Made by a program: the position numbers and the translations under genes. A stretch of DNA of 64,000 nucleotides from Siphonodentalium dalli (Eukaryota > Mollusca > Scaphopoda > Gadilida > Siphonodentaliidae): contig CP136067.1 in the NCBI GenBank assembly GCA_032622095.1, positions 52,491,899 to 52,555,898 of the forward strand, read 5' to 3'. The notes beneath the pieces are model-generated. The model had not been told where the DNA came from and did not search any database. It was given only the letters and a program-made list of their open reading frames with translations. This document shows, in pieces, positions 40,889 to 53,235 of this stretch; positions within the stretch are counted from its first letter, which is position 1; each line of letters begins with the position of its first letter.

Positions 40889-41964
40889 CTTGTTATCAAT
40901 ACGTTAGCTGTTAAATACATAGAGGAGACATAATTTGGTCTTTTGATTCTATTTGTATGGAGATAATAATAACGCATCACGTTCGAAAGAGTTTCATAGA
41001 ATGAATTATGGGTTGTTGTTGCTGCTGAAAATGTTGACGAGGAGAGATATATCATCAGTGGTGATAATGATTTTTTTGTTATTTGTTTATTGAGAATAGA
41101 GAATAACAAAGGGAGAAGAGACAAAATGCATGCACGCAACCACTCTCTCAATCCAGGACATGGGATAGCGTAACTCTTCCATGACCTGGCTTACTTTCTC
41201 ACTTGTGACACGTAATTATAAAAAGTTAAAGGCACATATTGTGTTCGGAAATTTGTTGCATACATCTCTCAACTTAAAAGAAAGACGAAGCAGCGATACT
41301 AGATATTACCTTGACATATTATTGTCCGAAAATGGGCTTTCTGTAGCAACAACAATGGTGATAAAGAACAGTAAATTAATATTTTGTCTTCAGAAGAATT
41401 TTAAATTTCTCTTATTAGACAGCTAAAGTGGTCCATGGTGTGTAGTATCTAAGGTTTGCAAAATCAGAATTCCAAACACTATGTGCAGCTTTAATTAATT
41501 TACGTTCTGAATTTACCATAAATAATATAATTAGTAAATTTTAACCATATTGAAACTGTATTTTAAATATTGTAAATATTGGTTCGACAGCAATCGGGAA
41601 AATACACAACGTTCGCTTCGTTTGCATTTCGGACTGTGACTGAAAACTGTTGTGATGTGGTCACGAAAACACTGTATCAATTGACGTTCCCGAAGTTTAG
41701 TCTATCATTAAACAAAAAACAATGTTCAGTTTATTGAGATGAGATAAATCTGTCGCTCGAGTACCGGGTAATTGATCAGGGTCACCTTTAAGGTCATGTG
41801 TACTTTGGGCCTGATAAATCGGATTTTCAATATATAATACTATTATTATATTTTTAAGGCATTTGGAAGTGACAGCCACTGGCTATCGAAGTCACGATTC
41901 ATATTACTTTTTGCGTTGTATCTCTCGCATTGGCTTATTCTCACTTATCGGTAATACCGGTAAA
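40889..41964. other. Non-coding stretch
   Basis: No coding or repeat structure is supported beyond ordinary AT-rich sequence. Confidence 0.35.
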
Positions 41965-43620
41965 TCAGCCCAAACGTTGCTTAAATAAAAAAAAATGTAA
42001 AACAGTTAAAAACATAAGTAACTGCAGATACAGACTATAAGCGGCAACTCTTTCATGTTGAGGATGATCACACCTACCTCCGATACAATACCTGCCGGAC
42101 AAGTGAGAACATCTCCTCACATTCATACCTAAATTTGAGATCGCAAAAACCAGTAGGAAAAGATAACTTTTTGAATTTATGTGTTCATGATCTGTACCTA
42201 TAATGATATTCCTTTTTGTTAGATCAACGGACAATTGGTTGTTTCTTGTCCATGTTGAAATTTCGTTTATAAAAGTTTGGACATGGGGACAATCCCAGAA
42301 AATATGAGAAATTGTTTCTTGTACGTTTTGACAGCGATTACAAAAATCGTCGACTCGAAGATTAGCCACCTTCTGGAATTTATTGGTACTAATAATTCGT
42401 GTATTTAATCTGAATTGGAGCCACTGTAATTTCGTATCGGTTGTCGTTTTAAAGGGAATGCTCAAATAATCTTCCCAAATTTTCTATCTTCTCGCCTATT
42501 TCAAATACCCATTTTTTGGCATGCATTCGGCATAGTGTTCCCACTTGCTAGAATTTTGTAAATAATTGCCTCCTTTTAAGTCACGGAGTATCGGAGCAAG
42601 ATTATTGGGTAGGCATGGGCAGGGTACACGGAGTAAGCGTTGATTAAGAGAACTTGCCAATGACAGTATCTGACGTTTTATGTTGCTGATTGTTATGAAA
42701 TCGACGCGGATGTTGAAAGTTGAATATAATGTATATGGGGTATGGAATTTATTATCTGATTGGAATATATCATTTATAAAATATATCCCCGCATCTCTCC
42801 GCGATTTAACGTTGATCGACGAACCTCCGATTTTTAAATTCGGATTAGTCCAGATAGTTGAGGCCATTATATTATTATTTGAATTATTTAATCGCATAAA
42901 TTTACACCTTGCTCCGAAAACATCTCTCCAGAATGGATTTGCGAACTTGTTTGTTTGCTTTACAATAGAATTTGCATGGCAAGTGAGAAATAGTTGGTCG
43001 TTTAAGAAAGGGGTGGTATTGCACAATGAAGCCCATCTTGCAAATCAAACGTCGTGTCCAGGTAATTTTCATGGCGCTATCAAAGTTTTCAACATTAATC
43101 ATCTTCAAACCTCCGTGCATATTGTCGGCACATAGTTGTTTTCTTTTTATTATATCGCGTTTGGAATTCCAAAAGAAATTATATAAACAGGTATTTAGGG
43201 CTTTCAAAAAAGCTGTATCTGGACTTGGAAGAGTTATAAATAAGTTTGTCAATTTTGGTAAGATGAGGGATTTGACAACTGTTATTCTACCTAAAGGGGT
43301 CAGGAGTCTGTGTTTCAAATTTGTGTGATCTGTTCTATATCTTCGAGTTTATAATTGTAGTTTATATTCATGTTTATTAAATTAGTGTCGATATGTATCC
43401 CTAAAAACATGAAAGTGTTTACAGTAGAGAGGTTTAATTCCGTAATCGCTTGTCGTATTTTATTTTGTGACCCTATCCCTATCCATGCCGCTTGATATTT
43501 TTCAGGATTTATGCGCAGACCCGATACACGAGCAAATTTATCCAGTGTTACGTACGATTCACGTAGACTATTTTCAGTACGAGCGTCGTGTCGTGATAAT
43601 GATAATATGGTATAAATCTG
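41965..43620 (-). pseudogene. LINE 3' half: RT thumb and C-terminal zinc region
   Basis: On the minus strand the order is SGLRINPEKYQAAWIG, then FMFLGIHID, then HRLLTPLGRITVVKSLILPKL, FLKALNTCLYNFFWNSKRDIIKRKQL and MHGGLKMINVENFDSAMKITW. The second part has KLQWLQFRLNTRIISTN, then CNRCQNVQETISHIFWDCP, which is the zf-RVT (CCHC-like) domain. This is the region after the catalytic YxDD box in L1/Tx1-type ORF2 proteins. Frame changes near 43319 and 42480 and stops show that it is inactive, and it is truncated at the 5' side. Its motifs differ from the CR1-like pieces at 1-1840, so this is a second LINE family. Confidence 0.8.
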
Positions 43621-44430
43621 AATTAAGAATAAGACAGGAAGATCTTAGATTAGTCATATGGATTATCACCGGTAGGGTTTAGGGTTTTCTAAAATGAGTT
43701 GTTAGAGTTTTTGGATGACTCGATGACCTTGTACCAACGGCTTGAACGTCATTGATACTCGCGAGGGTTATTGATATATATTCATGGTTTTTCGATGATA
43801 TTGGGTCATATAACAAGGCGATGTACTGTACTTCTCTGAAACATCAGGGGGACCATCAATAAGCTTATGGGTTGACACGTTGCGGGTAGCATTTAATGGC
43901 TGGAGAAGAAATTCATTTTGGATGTATATCTATCGCAACATAATCAGAAGCTTCACTAAATACTCATTGGCGAGATATGCCGTTTTTGGACTTAATATCT
44001 TAATATTTCCCACCAATAAATTTGCAACTTGCATGACTTGTAAAGAAAGGATTAATATTAAGCTAATGCTAACTACATTATAAGACTTCGATTACCATCG
44101 TTCATGTTGTTTTGAACGCTGAAGACAGTCAACATGTCGTCTAAAAAATACGCACATAATCGACCTATAATGTGAAATAGGTACAAAATGTTATTTTATT
44201 CTGAAATAAGCAGATACCCGTTGTTTCGTTTTACGACGCGGGCCACAGTGAAAAAAACATGTTAAAGAGCGTACACTTGAACAGTCGTGAGTTGTGACTA
44301 AAACGTTCTTATTTTCAGCACATTACCGACTCAAAATGAACCGATTCCAAGCAGATTATCTTCCGATTTTTTTTTATTATAAGCAGATAATGTGCGGGGT
44401 TTCGGGAGAACAAGCTGAGGAAGTACATTT
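43621..44430. other. Non-coding stretch
   Basis: Nothing is recognised. One TTAAAGAGCGTAC motif lies near 44260. Confidence 0.35.
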
Positions 44431-44577
44431 AAGAAATAAATACACGGTGTAGAGGTGTGTATGGTCAAGTTGTACCACACAAAACTGATTGTAGGACGAC
44501 GCGTAGCGGAGTCCTACAATCAGTTTTTTTGTGGTACAACTTGACCATACACACCGATACACCGTGTATTTATTTCT
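44431..44577. repeat. Near-perfect 147-bp palindrome
   Basis: The arms are about 65 bases each and run from AAGAAATAAATACACGGTGTA inward to ACTGATTGTAGGAC, with a spacer of about 13 bases (GACGCGTAGCGGA). The arms differ by a few bases and small indels. It would form a long hairpin and is probably a miniature foldback element. A smaller hairpin with GTGGTACAATT arms lies at about 45361-45403. Confidence 0.8.
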
Positions 44578-45877
44578 TTTGTAATACGACTGAAAGTTTA
44601 TGGTCACAATTCGACTGAATAGTCAACGAAATACTGCGCTTTTTCGGTCTCAGGTGAGAAAACATTTCGTGGTGTAATTCGTATTGGGCGTACTCGATTA
44701 CTTTGCATGGAGTACTCTGGTAGTGTCTTGTCTTGTTATGAAATTCCCCCGTTGACTTTTCGAGGCACTTCTTCTAGAAATAATCGTTGTGATTGGCTAA
44801 AAAACGATGTGTTTTCAGCGGCGCCCGTGCGTTTCATTTAAATTGTACAGGAAATACGATGCGGTCATTTCTGTTTTGAACGTTGTTGGGACAACATGAA
44901 TATGATAATCGACTATGGACCATTTTCCTTACACAAAACGATCTAAATGATCTAGTTTACTAAACTAATCTTATTCCCCTTCTGTACTGGTGAACAAACG
45001 CTTTCATTTTCAACTTGATTCCGAAATATCGAATATGATCGAGATTCGAATCGACGAATGCACAGCACAGCCCGGCCCCATGGATTTATTTTGTCATTTA
45101 ATATACTTATTAAGTAACTTTCTTTGGTCGTAACATATATCAATATACCATAACATCATTTGGACCATATTCATTGGCAACCAAACTGGTTTCAAGCGAC
45201 AAATCGCTAGAAAATTCGCAAGATTGTCAAGATGTAGCAAAATTCAATCAAAGGGTTACGGGTGCGGGTGTACTCCGTTGATGCCCCGTTTGCGCGGAGT
45301 TAGAAAAGACGGGAAAAGTCGCGTGCGGCGATCTGAATAAACCGATTTTTTTGATTTTTTTCGTGGTACAATTGGAAAAAGTAGAATTGTACCACAAAAC
45401 TGGAACGAGATAGCCATGGTAACTCGGGCCACTGTCCAATCAGGACATGGCTTTTAAGCATAGTTAGGCAGGGTCGTATTACATAATAGCTAATCATTAA
45501 ACAAAGATAAAACACTCGTTGCTTGGTACTACAGGTTGAACTTTTGTGATGGTTATCAAGACGATTTATTTGTTTCTGTATGAACCATGTGATACGTGAT
45601 AGCATGTTTGATAACTCGGGTGTGTATTGCATTGAAAACTTATAAATCATGTATCATGAACATATATGCGCGACCAGAACATTTTAGGAACGAGATTTTA
45701 TTCACTATGAAATCTAGAGTGAAGAACCGTCTCCATTCTGGTTTTCAGTGCAGGTAGGTTTATTGTCGGATTAGATAACATTTATTTCCAGCGTGTGAAT
45801 ACAGGATGGGGAGTAATACATTTGTAAGAAGGTATGCTGGGGTGCGTGGGTGTTCCGAGAGGCGAAAAACGCATTAA
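44578..45877. other. Non-coding stretch
   Basis: No gene is supported. It contains the small hairpin at about 45361-45403 and otherwise featureless sequence. Confidence 0.35.
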
Positions 45878-46258
45878 CCCTTTACCCAACAAACCGGCCA
45901 AATAAAGCTTCAACAGCCTAAAATATCTTCGGTCTGTCTCAATAGAACCATACAAATATGGATATCATTGGAACCGGCTCCTTGACCACATTGTGATAGT
46001 TAGAGTTAGCCCTGTGCCAATGCATTCTCTTATATATGCGAGTCGACCATAGGTCGCCTCGCATATATAAGAGAATGCATTGGCCTAAAAAATATATTTT
46101 TTTAACACTTTTTACCATTTTTTCTTACATTCTTTAACAATTTTATAATTTTTAATGTGTTAAGCCAATGCATTCTCTTATATATGCGAGGCGACCTATG
46201 GTCGACTCGCATATATAAGAGAATGCATTGGCACAGGGCCGTTCTGTTGGGTAAAGGG
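45878..46258 (+). mobile_element. piggyBac-like miniature element A with two palindromes
   Basis: This element is 381 bp long. TTAA lies directly outside both ends (45874-45877 and 46259-46262), and the termini are inverted repeats, CCCTTTACCCAACA and TGTTGGGTAAAGGG. TTAA targets with CCC-starting ends are the mark of piggyBac elements. Inside lie two identical 69-bp palindromes in opposite orientation (46016-46084 and 46164-46232). Too short to encode a transposase, it would depend on an autonomous relative not in this window. Confidence 0.85.
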
Positions 46259-46262
46259 TTAA

Positions 46263-47859
46263 AACCTAATGCAAAATGTTTAATAATATATTTTGTGCCT
46301 ATATTTAACATTTGTAAAAGTTTAAAACAGTTTATGGGCCTTATTGGAGATCAATTTAAGCTATGGCATGTGGCATATGGGACGGTGAGGTGAAAAACGA
46401 CATTCTTCGGAAAGAAGCTTCAAAATTTTTTAAACTGAAATAACTAAGACATTTAAGCCTAAATCATTGTGTGCATGGAAAAAGAGCGGGTAACTTTCTC
46501 TAACATCAATGTGACTATCAATTTATAGTAGATAACTGTCATCAGTCTATCAATCTAATCGGTGAATTATTTGCATAACTATCAATTCAGAACACCTAAA
46601 GTACCGCCATAGTGACTGCGTGCCAGTTAGCATCATATAAGTTGCTCCAGCAGACTAACAACAGTGGTATGGGATAATGCTAGAGAATGGTTTGGTTGAC
46701 AGACTAATCAGGAAACAGTTAGCAATTATGGAATTGTGTTAATCTTGCACAATGACCTAGTTTTGAAAACATCAGCAATTTACATCATGATATTTCCAAT
46801 TGCAGCCTGGTATATATCCAACCTCTCTGTGTATTTGTTTTCACTGTCCCGAGAGGCTTAGATGTTATCAGCTTAAATGTATTAGCCCAAAACACATGGG
46901 ATTATTTTGGGTATTACAATCTCAAAATAATTAATCTTACTGGAATTTGAAAAGACTTGTTTTTTCTCTCGACATTTTGAAACTGCAACTTAGATCTGGT
47001 AGAAACTCTAATCCGATTGGGTTTTCGACAGCTATATTATCCAATCGCTGGTTGGCATGCATTATGTAAGTCATTAGTATGACTCTTTCCTGACAATTTG
47101 ATTGTGAGCACGACAGGTCACATTTGGTGCTCTTTAGAACTATTCTGATAATTAATGGCGCCGCCATTTGGATTTTGACGAGACTGATGTCATCGCTTTT
47201 AATTTGACCATTTTGTTACAAAGCGTAATCTGACAGCTAGCAGTAGCATGGCCGCGGTCGATGTCTTTAAACATTCTTTCACAAAGAAACATTCTATTGA
47301 TGTTTCTACAAAAAGCTGAATCCTGACACTAATGTCAGCAATGGTGGACTCGTCCGAGCTCTATAAACGCTCTTCCCGAAAGGAAAATTCGATTGGATAC
47401 AAAAAAACTATAACCAGACGGCTTTGATGTACATGTAGTCTAGAGACTAGAGTATGAATGTTCCGAATCAAGATATGGCGAATTATTTGACTCCTGAGTG
47501 GGAGATTTGTTATGAAAAATAAAAGAAAAAAGAGAAAGAAAGAGGAGAAATGCTCCAAGATTGGAAAAGAGAAAGAGAGGATACAAGCTTGGTGCCTTCG
47601 GTGACTAGATTTGAAATTTGACAAAAAGTAAAAGAAAACAGGCAAACTTGACATTCAGCCTTCTTTGGAATATTCTACACATTCAAATTAAAAAAAAAAA
47701 AATTCGAACCCAGTATGTTACATACATTTCTCGTCTTGGCTAAAAGCCACGAAACACATTGTTTCAGAATACATGTATATGATTTTTAATATTAATTAAT
47801 TTTATCATATCTTCATCACGAACATGCAACTGCGGAACTAATTGTAAACCCATACATAA
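46263..47859. other. Non-coding stretch between the two piggyBac-like elements
   Basis: No gene is supported. A purine-rich tract lies near 47517-47580 and one reversed GAGCGTT motif near 47366. Confidence 0.35.
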
Positions 47860-48286
47860 CCCTTTACCCAACAGAAGGCCCAAGCATTTGGTGGAAATCT
47901 GCAACAAATCCGTTTGCTATATATTGCTGTGATCACCCGAAGCCAATGCATTCTCTTATATATGCGAGTCGACCATAGGTCGCCTCGCATATATAAGAGA
48001 ATGCATTGGCTTAACACATTAAAAATTATAAAATTGTTAAAGAATGTAAGAAAAAATGTTAATGTTAGGCCAATGCATTCTCTTATATATGCGAGGCGAC
48101 CTATGGTCGACTCGCATATATAAGAGAATGCATTGGCACAGGGCATAACTGTAACTATCACAATGTGGTCAAGGAGCCGGTTCCAATGATATCCATATTT
48201 GTATGGTTCTATTGAGACAGACCGAAGATATTTTAGGCTGTTGAAAGCTTTATTTGGCCGGTTTTGGCCGTTTTGTTGGGTAAAGG
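47860..48286 (-). mobile_element. piggyBac-like miniature element B, inverted relative of A
   Basis: The ends read CCCTTTACCCAACA and TGTTGGGTAAAGG. Flanking TTAA is not preserved (ATAA on the left, GCAT on the right). The body is the reverse complement of element A, including AAGGAGCCGGTTCCAATG and GTATGGTTCTATTGAGACAG. It has about 75 bp at its left that A lacks. It holds two more 69-bp palindromes (47942-48010 and 48069-48137), identical in sequence to those in A. Confidence 0.75.
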
Positions 48287-49177
48287 CATATATGATAAGA
48301 AAAGTGACTCGCACTTGTGTATCATTATCTCGATAATTTTACATATACCTCTATGTTTGGTTCTACATTCATTATGTAGGTCCATAGTACTACTTTATTA
48401 TTTATTTTTTAAATAATTTGTTTTTTAATCTAATATTTACATTAGAGCACTGGCACGGGTTCACCACCCTTAATAACCCATATAGTGGGTGCTCACTTTG
48501 AGATAAATATATTTCTTGAGATATCTATGATAGGACATATAACGACTATGTAACATAATGTAAATTTTTGTATCAAGTTCGTGGATTCAGAGTGGTCGTC
48601 AATTTAATTTCACACGTCGCTCGAATAAATACACAGTATATACTGCATTAGCAGTTTTTGTTTGTGTGGTTTAAATAATACTGGAGTGTTATATGAAATT
48701 ATAATGTCTAAATAAGTACTAGTATCAGTGTACGCAGCATATCTTGACATATTTAACATTGACAGTGTTTTTTACACGATACTCAGTACATGAGTATCAA
48801 ATATGGATATTAATTTTCGAATAAAGCTGCTACACATAAAAATCCTATTTTACTACAGGACTCCTACACCACACCTCAGGGATGCACCCCACGGAAAACA
48901 GGTTGCCACATTAGGGGATTATTACCCCTCGCAGTGTGGCGGTTGGTCTATTCTATCCCGGGCCCACACGGGGAATGTATATGAAATAGGTCGATGTTCA
49001 AATCTAAATACACACATTACCAAATGAATCCATATAAGTTGCAATAACTCTCGATTTTGGAAACAACATCGACGTATATACCATGCCCTGAGTTAATAAA
49101 ACTAAATACTTCATGACCTCCAAACCTTTTCCACAGGCATTGTACCCCGTATCGTTCCTACATTAATCCACCCTTCC
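48287..49177. other. Non-coding stretch
   Basis: No gene, RNA or repeat structure is recognised. Confidence 0.35.
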
Positions 49178-49181
49178 TTAA

Positions 49182-49632
49182 AGCCACATGGCGGTTTGCG
49201 CTCCAAAATACCAATAATATTATTAGCTTTTGAATTTTTCTCAGTTTCGAACTGGGTCGATACATATCTGAACTACCTTTCTACGAGCATTATGTAACCC
49301 AAAAATAGGCATTGAAGCAATGAAAAATACAACTGCGAATACGGTGTTTGGGCCCCAAACACAAAACAGCCATGTGCACGACATGGGACAGAAAAGAGCG
49401 TTTGGTGGTAGTCTATTCCTGATATGGTAGCAATAAAGAGCGTTTGTCTGACTTCTGGCGAAAAGTTGAAAACGGCTGGAAAATGGCCGTGACATTGGCA
49501 AGTGTTTTTCAGAGCATATGAAGCCGGTATATCTATAGTTATCTATAGTATATCTTTATTTATCGATCTGTCGTATCCGTCGCTGCAAATTACGTGGGAA
49601 AACAATTGCAGATTCGAATGAGCCATGTCCGT
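49182..49632 (+). mobile_element. TTAA-bounded miniature element, copy c
   Basis: TTAA lies at 49178-49181 and 49633-49636. It starts AGCCACATGGCGG and ends GAGCCATGTCCGT. The body carries AAAAGAGCGTTTGG and AATAAAGAGCGTTTG about 50 bases apart. The reverse-strand frame of about 80 residues is also open in other copies but shows no domain. Confidence 0.9.
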
Positions 49633-50100
49633 TTAATAAAATGACGTCAACCACATGGACTTCTTCTCATACTCGTGTACTTCATGTCTTGCATCTACCA
49701 TCACATCTTTACAAGATGTGCCGGCAATACTGTCCTTGAGAGCAGATATGACAATCCATGACAGAAATTGTCATCGCATTATCATCACTTGTACACGTAT
49801 AACATGTAATATTATAAGTTATATGCGGCAACATCGGTGGATGCATGGAGATTTAATATACATGATGTCGATTTTGAACCACGAAAAAGAGACATCCATG
49901 TATTAAACATCATTGTCCCCACATCGGGATGTAACTAGCAATGTTATTGGATACAACGACACGCTTGAATCGCCATGTCTCCCGTCACGCTTGACAGTGT
50001 GGTACAAGATAACGTGCGCGAAATGGGTATATGAATGGCCCTTGCTCTCGCACGCCGCGTTTGACGTCACCTGACGCCGGATCCTTTGGTCGGCTACTGA

Positions 50101-50465
50101 ATTATTGTTATTAAGTGCGAATTAATCGGAGAACCTACGGAAAACACACTTAATTCAAGATGACTTGGCTATTGTTGTGGGGGACAAAATCGCTATCTCC
50201 GGCAACATCGTGGGCTACACGGATCTTTAATACCTGGATGTCTCTTTTTGAAACCCTCGGCTCCGCCTCGGGGTTCAAAATCGACATTAAGATATTAAAT
50301 TTCCATGTAGGGCCTACCCCCGATGTTGCCGAAGGTAACTAATAATAGATACCACGATGTTGCCGGAGATAACTACTCCCCCCCCCCACAACAATAGCCA
50401 ATCGGCCTCAAGTTAAGTGTGGTTTTCACATGTTCTCACATTAATTCACACCAATAAGAACAAGA
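50101..50465. mobile_element. Small foldback element with CGGCAACATCG repeats
   Basis: The outer arms pair TTGTTATTAAGTGCGAATTAAT and GGCTATTGTTGTGGGGG (50104-50184) with their complements at about 50385-50465. Inside, CGGCAACATCG occurs in both orientations. A related segment, inverted relative to 50195-50345, lies at 49828-49950. A C-run of about 10 is at 50378-50388. No coding capacity is seen. Confidence 0.6.
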
Positions 50466-50639
50466 AAACTAAGATGCATGCATCAGGTCGGCCGTGAACT
50501 ATCTACCATAGAATTGTTGTAGCTATTGATTATACATTTTGAAACACCTGTCTGTATGTATGTATGTGTGTATGCATGAATGCATGTGTGTATGTGTTAT
50601 AGACTCTAACACTGCTCGAATTTGGTATTTAACGTGTCA

Positions 50640-51410
50640 ACTTGACTTCGCTCATAGGCATGTTTCTGGACCTTGACCGATCCGACTAAAAATTTGTGTG
50701 TAGGACTACTTCGATCCCGGGAGCAATATGGACGGGTCAAATTTCACGTGGGACCATGTTCTCGAACGTGCTGATATAGGCATGTTTCTGGACCAATTGA
50801 ACAATAGTTTGGCCAGACGCTGTATATACTGGGTACTGTCCAGATGGAGGCGATCACAAAAAAAATCCCTAACTAGCCCGAACGAAGTCGAGTACATCAG
50901 CTAGTCTAATATATATTTTGGACATTTGTCTGTCTGTTTGTCTGTTAGCTATGGCCGGGAAAACTGCCTGACAGATTTGAAGAAATTTGATACCTAGGGG
51001 AAATTATTTCCAGGGAGTATTTTGGACGGGTCAAATCTTGATCCCGACCTGACTTTGACATTCAAAAAGATAAATTCAAGGTCAAATCTGGTAAAACGGA
51101 AGTATTTCAACGAAATTTGATACCTACTGTTACTTTTGTCTCATGAGTGTTTCGGGTGGGTCAAATCATGACCCTGACCTGATCTTGACATTCAAAATTG
51201 TCAATTCAAGGTCAAATCGGGTAAAGCCGGGCGGATTTCGACGGGTACTTTTGTCGTGACTTTTGTCCGGGGAGTGTTTTGGACGGGTCAAATCGTGACC
51301 CCGACATGACCTTCACCTTTAAAATAGTCAATTCAAGGTTAAATCGCGCAATTCTCCGAAAATCAGAGGGGAACATCCCGGACGAAGTCGGGTCCACCAG
51401 CTACTATTAT
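50640..51410 (+). repeat. Two related repeat ends with GAAGTCG...CAGCTA tails
   Basis: CCGAACGAAGTCGAGTACATCAGCTAGT ends one copy near 50906, and CCGGACGAAGTCGGGTCCACCAGCTACT ends another near 51405. The second contains three degenerate units with GGACGGGTCAAATC.TGACCC and CCTGA.CTTGACATT. Tails of this type are widespread in invertebrate interspersed repeats. I cannot assign a class. Confidence 0.5.
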
Positions 51411-51589
51411 ATATTTTTAGATTTAGTTACAAACTAAATACCTGTATATTGTACAAAGAAATGTTTGACAAATATATCTGTATCAATATTACCATGCGGG
51501 TCATTAAAATAGATACGACACAACAAATTTTGAAGGGTGCATGTATCAGGTAAATTTTAATATTTCAAATGATGACAGGAATGCGGAAA

Positions 51590-52935
51590 GTTGAAGTACC
51601 TACGTAATACTGGCTATCCGCATGAAGAGATATACATGTATATAAAAACCAAAATAGAAGATGACTGCTGGCGACAATGTTTTCCAAAAAAATTCAAAGC
51701 ATTCGACAGCTCCCATCTAGTTGTCAGCCCGAAGATCAATATGAAGTTTGGTGACTATCAGATGAGGGATATGTCTGTACAGTTGCTAAACAATTCAGTC
51801 ATGCAAAAGAGGATAACAGAGTAAGATACCAAATTGCTGCCTGTGGTAATGTTTTTAAACAAAATTCGGGAAAATTAGATTACACTCACGCTGGTTATCC
51901 AGAAGATCATTGTGGAATCTGGTGACGATCGGACAAGGGGTGTCGTCTGTAGGATCAACCAAATTATTTAGCCATAAAAATAGTAAAATTGAAGATCACC
52001 GCTGGCAGTGATGTCTTCACAAGGACAGTTTGAGAACAAAATATGGCTCACATCTAGCGGTGACCCAAAATATCCACATGAGAAAAAGTTCTCCAATAAA
52101 AGCTGGCTGCAGGGTGCGCCAATTGATTCAAATTCGAAATTTAGCAGGGTGTACTGCTTGTGGCCATGTTTTCCCCGCAAATTTGATAGACTGATGGACA
52201 AAACCACTGAATCCGTTGAATCAATATACATGTATACATTGATTAATTTATATGCATTGGTATACACAGTACTGGTATATAAAGGTACTGAAAATAACTA
52301 TATTACTAGTATACATAAAATAAACCATATATCATGGCTATGGGTTCATGACAGCTGAGAACTTGGTGTGAATTAAAGAGTGGTGGTTTCTCAAGCATAT
52401 CTAACCCTCCACGTTAGAAACATGCCATTAAATGTCATAAGTATAATCTAGCTTGAGGACAGAAGTGATCCATAAAACCCCCCTTAATTCAACCAGGTCC
52501 TCGCGCGATGTATGGTCGATCACATGATGATCTAGGGGGGGGTAGAATTGTTGTATAAAAACAGCACTGCGTGTAAATATAAAATAAAATAGTGCTACAT
52601 CTTATTACAGATTATTGCCATATATAATCAGTGATTATACAGACAGTCTGACAAAATAAAGTTTCAGTGACACTCTATCCGAAGAGGGGAATAATTTCAT
52701 CTGTTACAGTCAATGGAGCAATTATGAATCTGGAAAGTAATACTAGATATCGACATAACGCGATAAAATATAACGTAAATGCAATATGGCCGCTGGCGAC
52801 CATTTTTTCCTATGAAATTAAAAAAATATTTGATAGCTCTCATCTGATAGATCAATATCAAGATAAATATGAAGTTTGGTGATGATCGGATGAGTGAAGT
52901 GTACTGTGGTCTGTGCTAAACGGTTTGGTAATGCT
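51590..52935 (+). repeat. Degenerate interspersed units
   Basis: Diverged units share TTTTCC..AAAATT, GA.AGCTC.CATCT, GATCAATAT.AAG and AAGTTTGGTGA..ATC.GATGAG (for example 51680-51775 and 52795-52895). Short frames through them are not supported as genes. Confidence 0.4.
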
Positions 52936-52939
52936 TAAA

Positions 52940-53235
52940 AAGATTCTTACCTTAATATTTTTATGTTCACTTTATAAACTTCACTGAGTCATGTATTGAG
53001 TTTGATATATTTTGTTAACAGTTTATAAATTATGTATGTCTCATGTTTGTTATTTTAATTTATGTGTTTATTATCATTAAATGAAGTTGCATTCCTTAAT
53101 AAGATTCTTACCTCAATGTTTTTATGTTCACTTTATAAACTCCACTGAGTCATCTTTGTCATGTATTGAATTTGATATCTTTTGTTAACAGTTTATAAAT
53201 TATGTATGTCTCGTGTTCGTTGTTATATTATATTC
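52940..53235 (+). repeat. Tandem duplication, unit about 160 bp
   Basis: GATTCTTACCT.AAT.TTTTTATG begins both units (52941 and 53102), and AACAGTTTATAAATTATGTATG recurs in both. There are two copies, with modest divergence. Confidence 0.75.
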
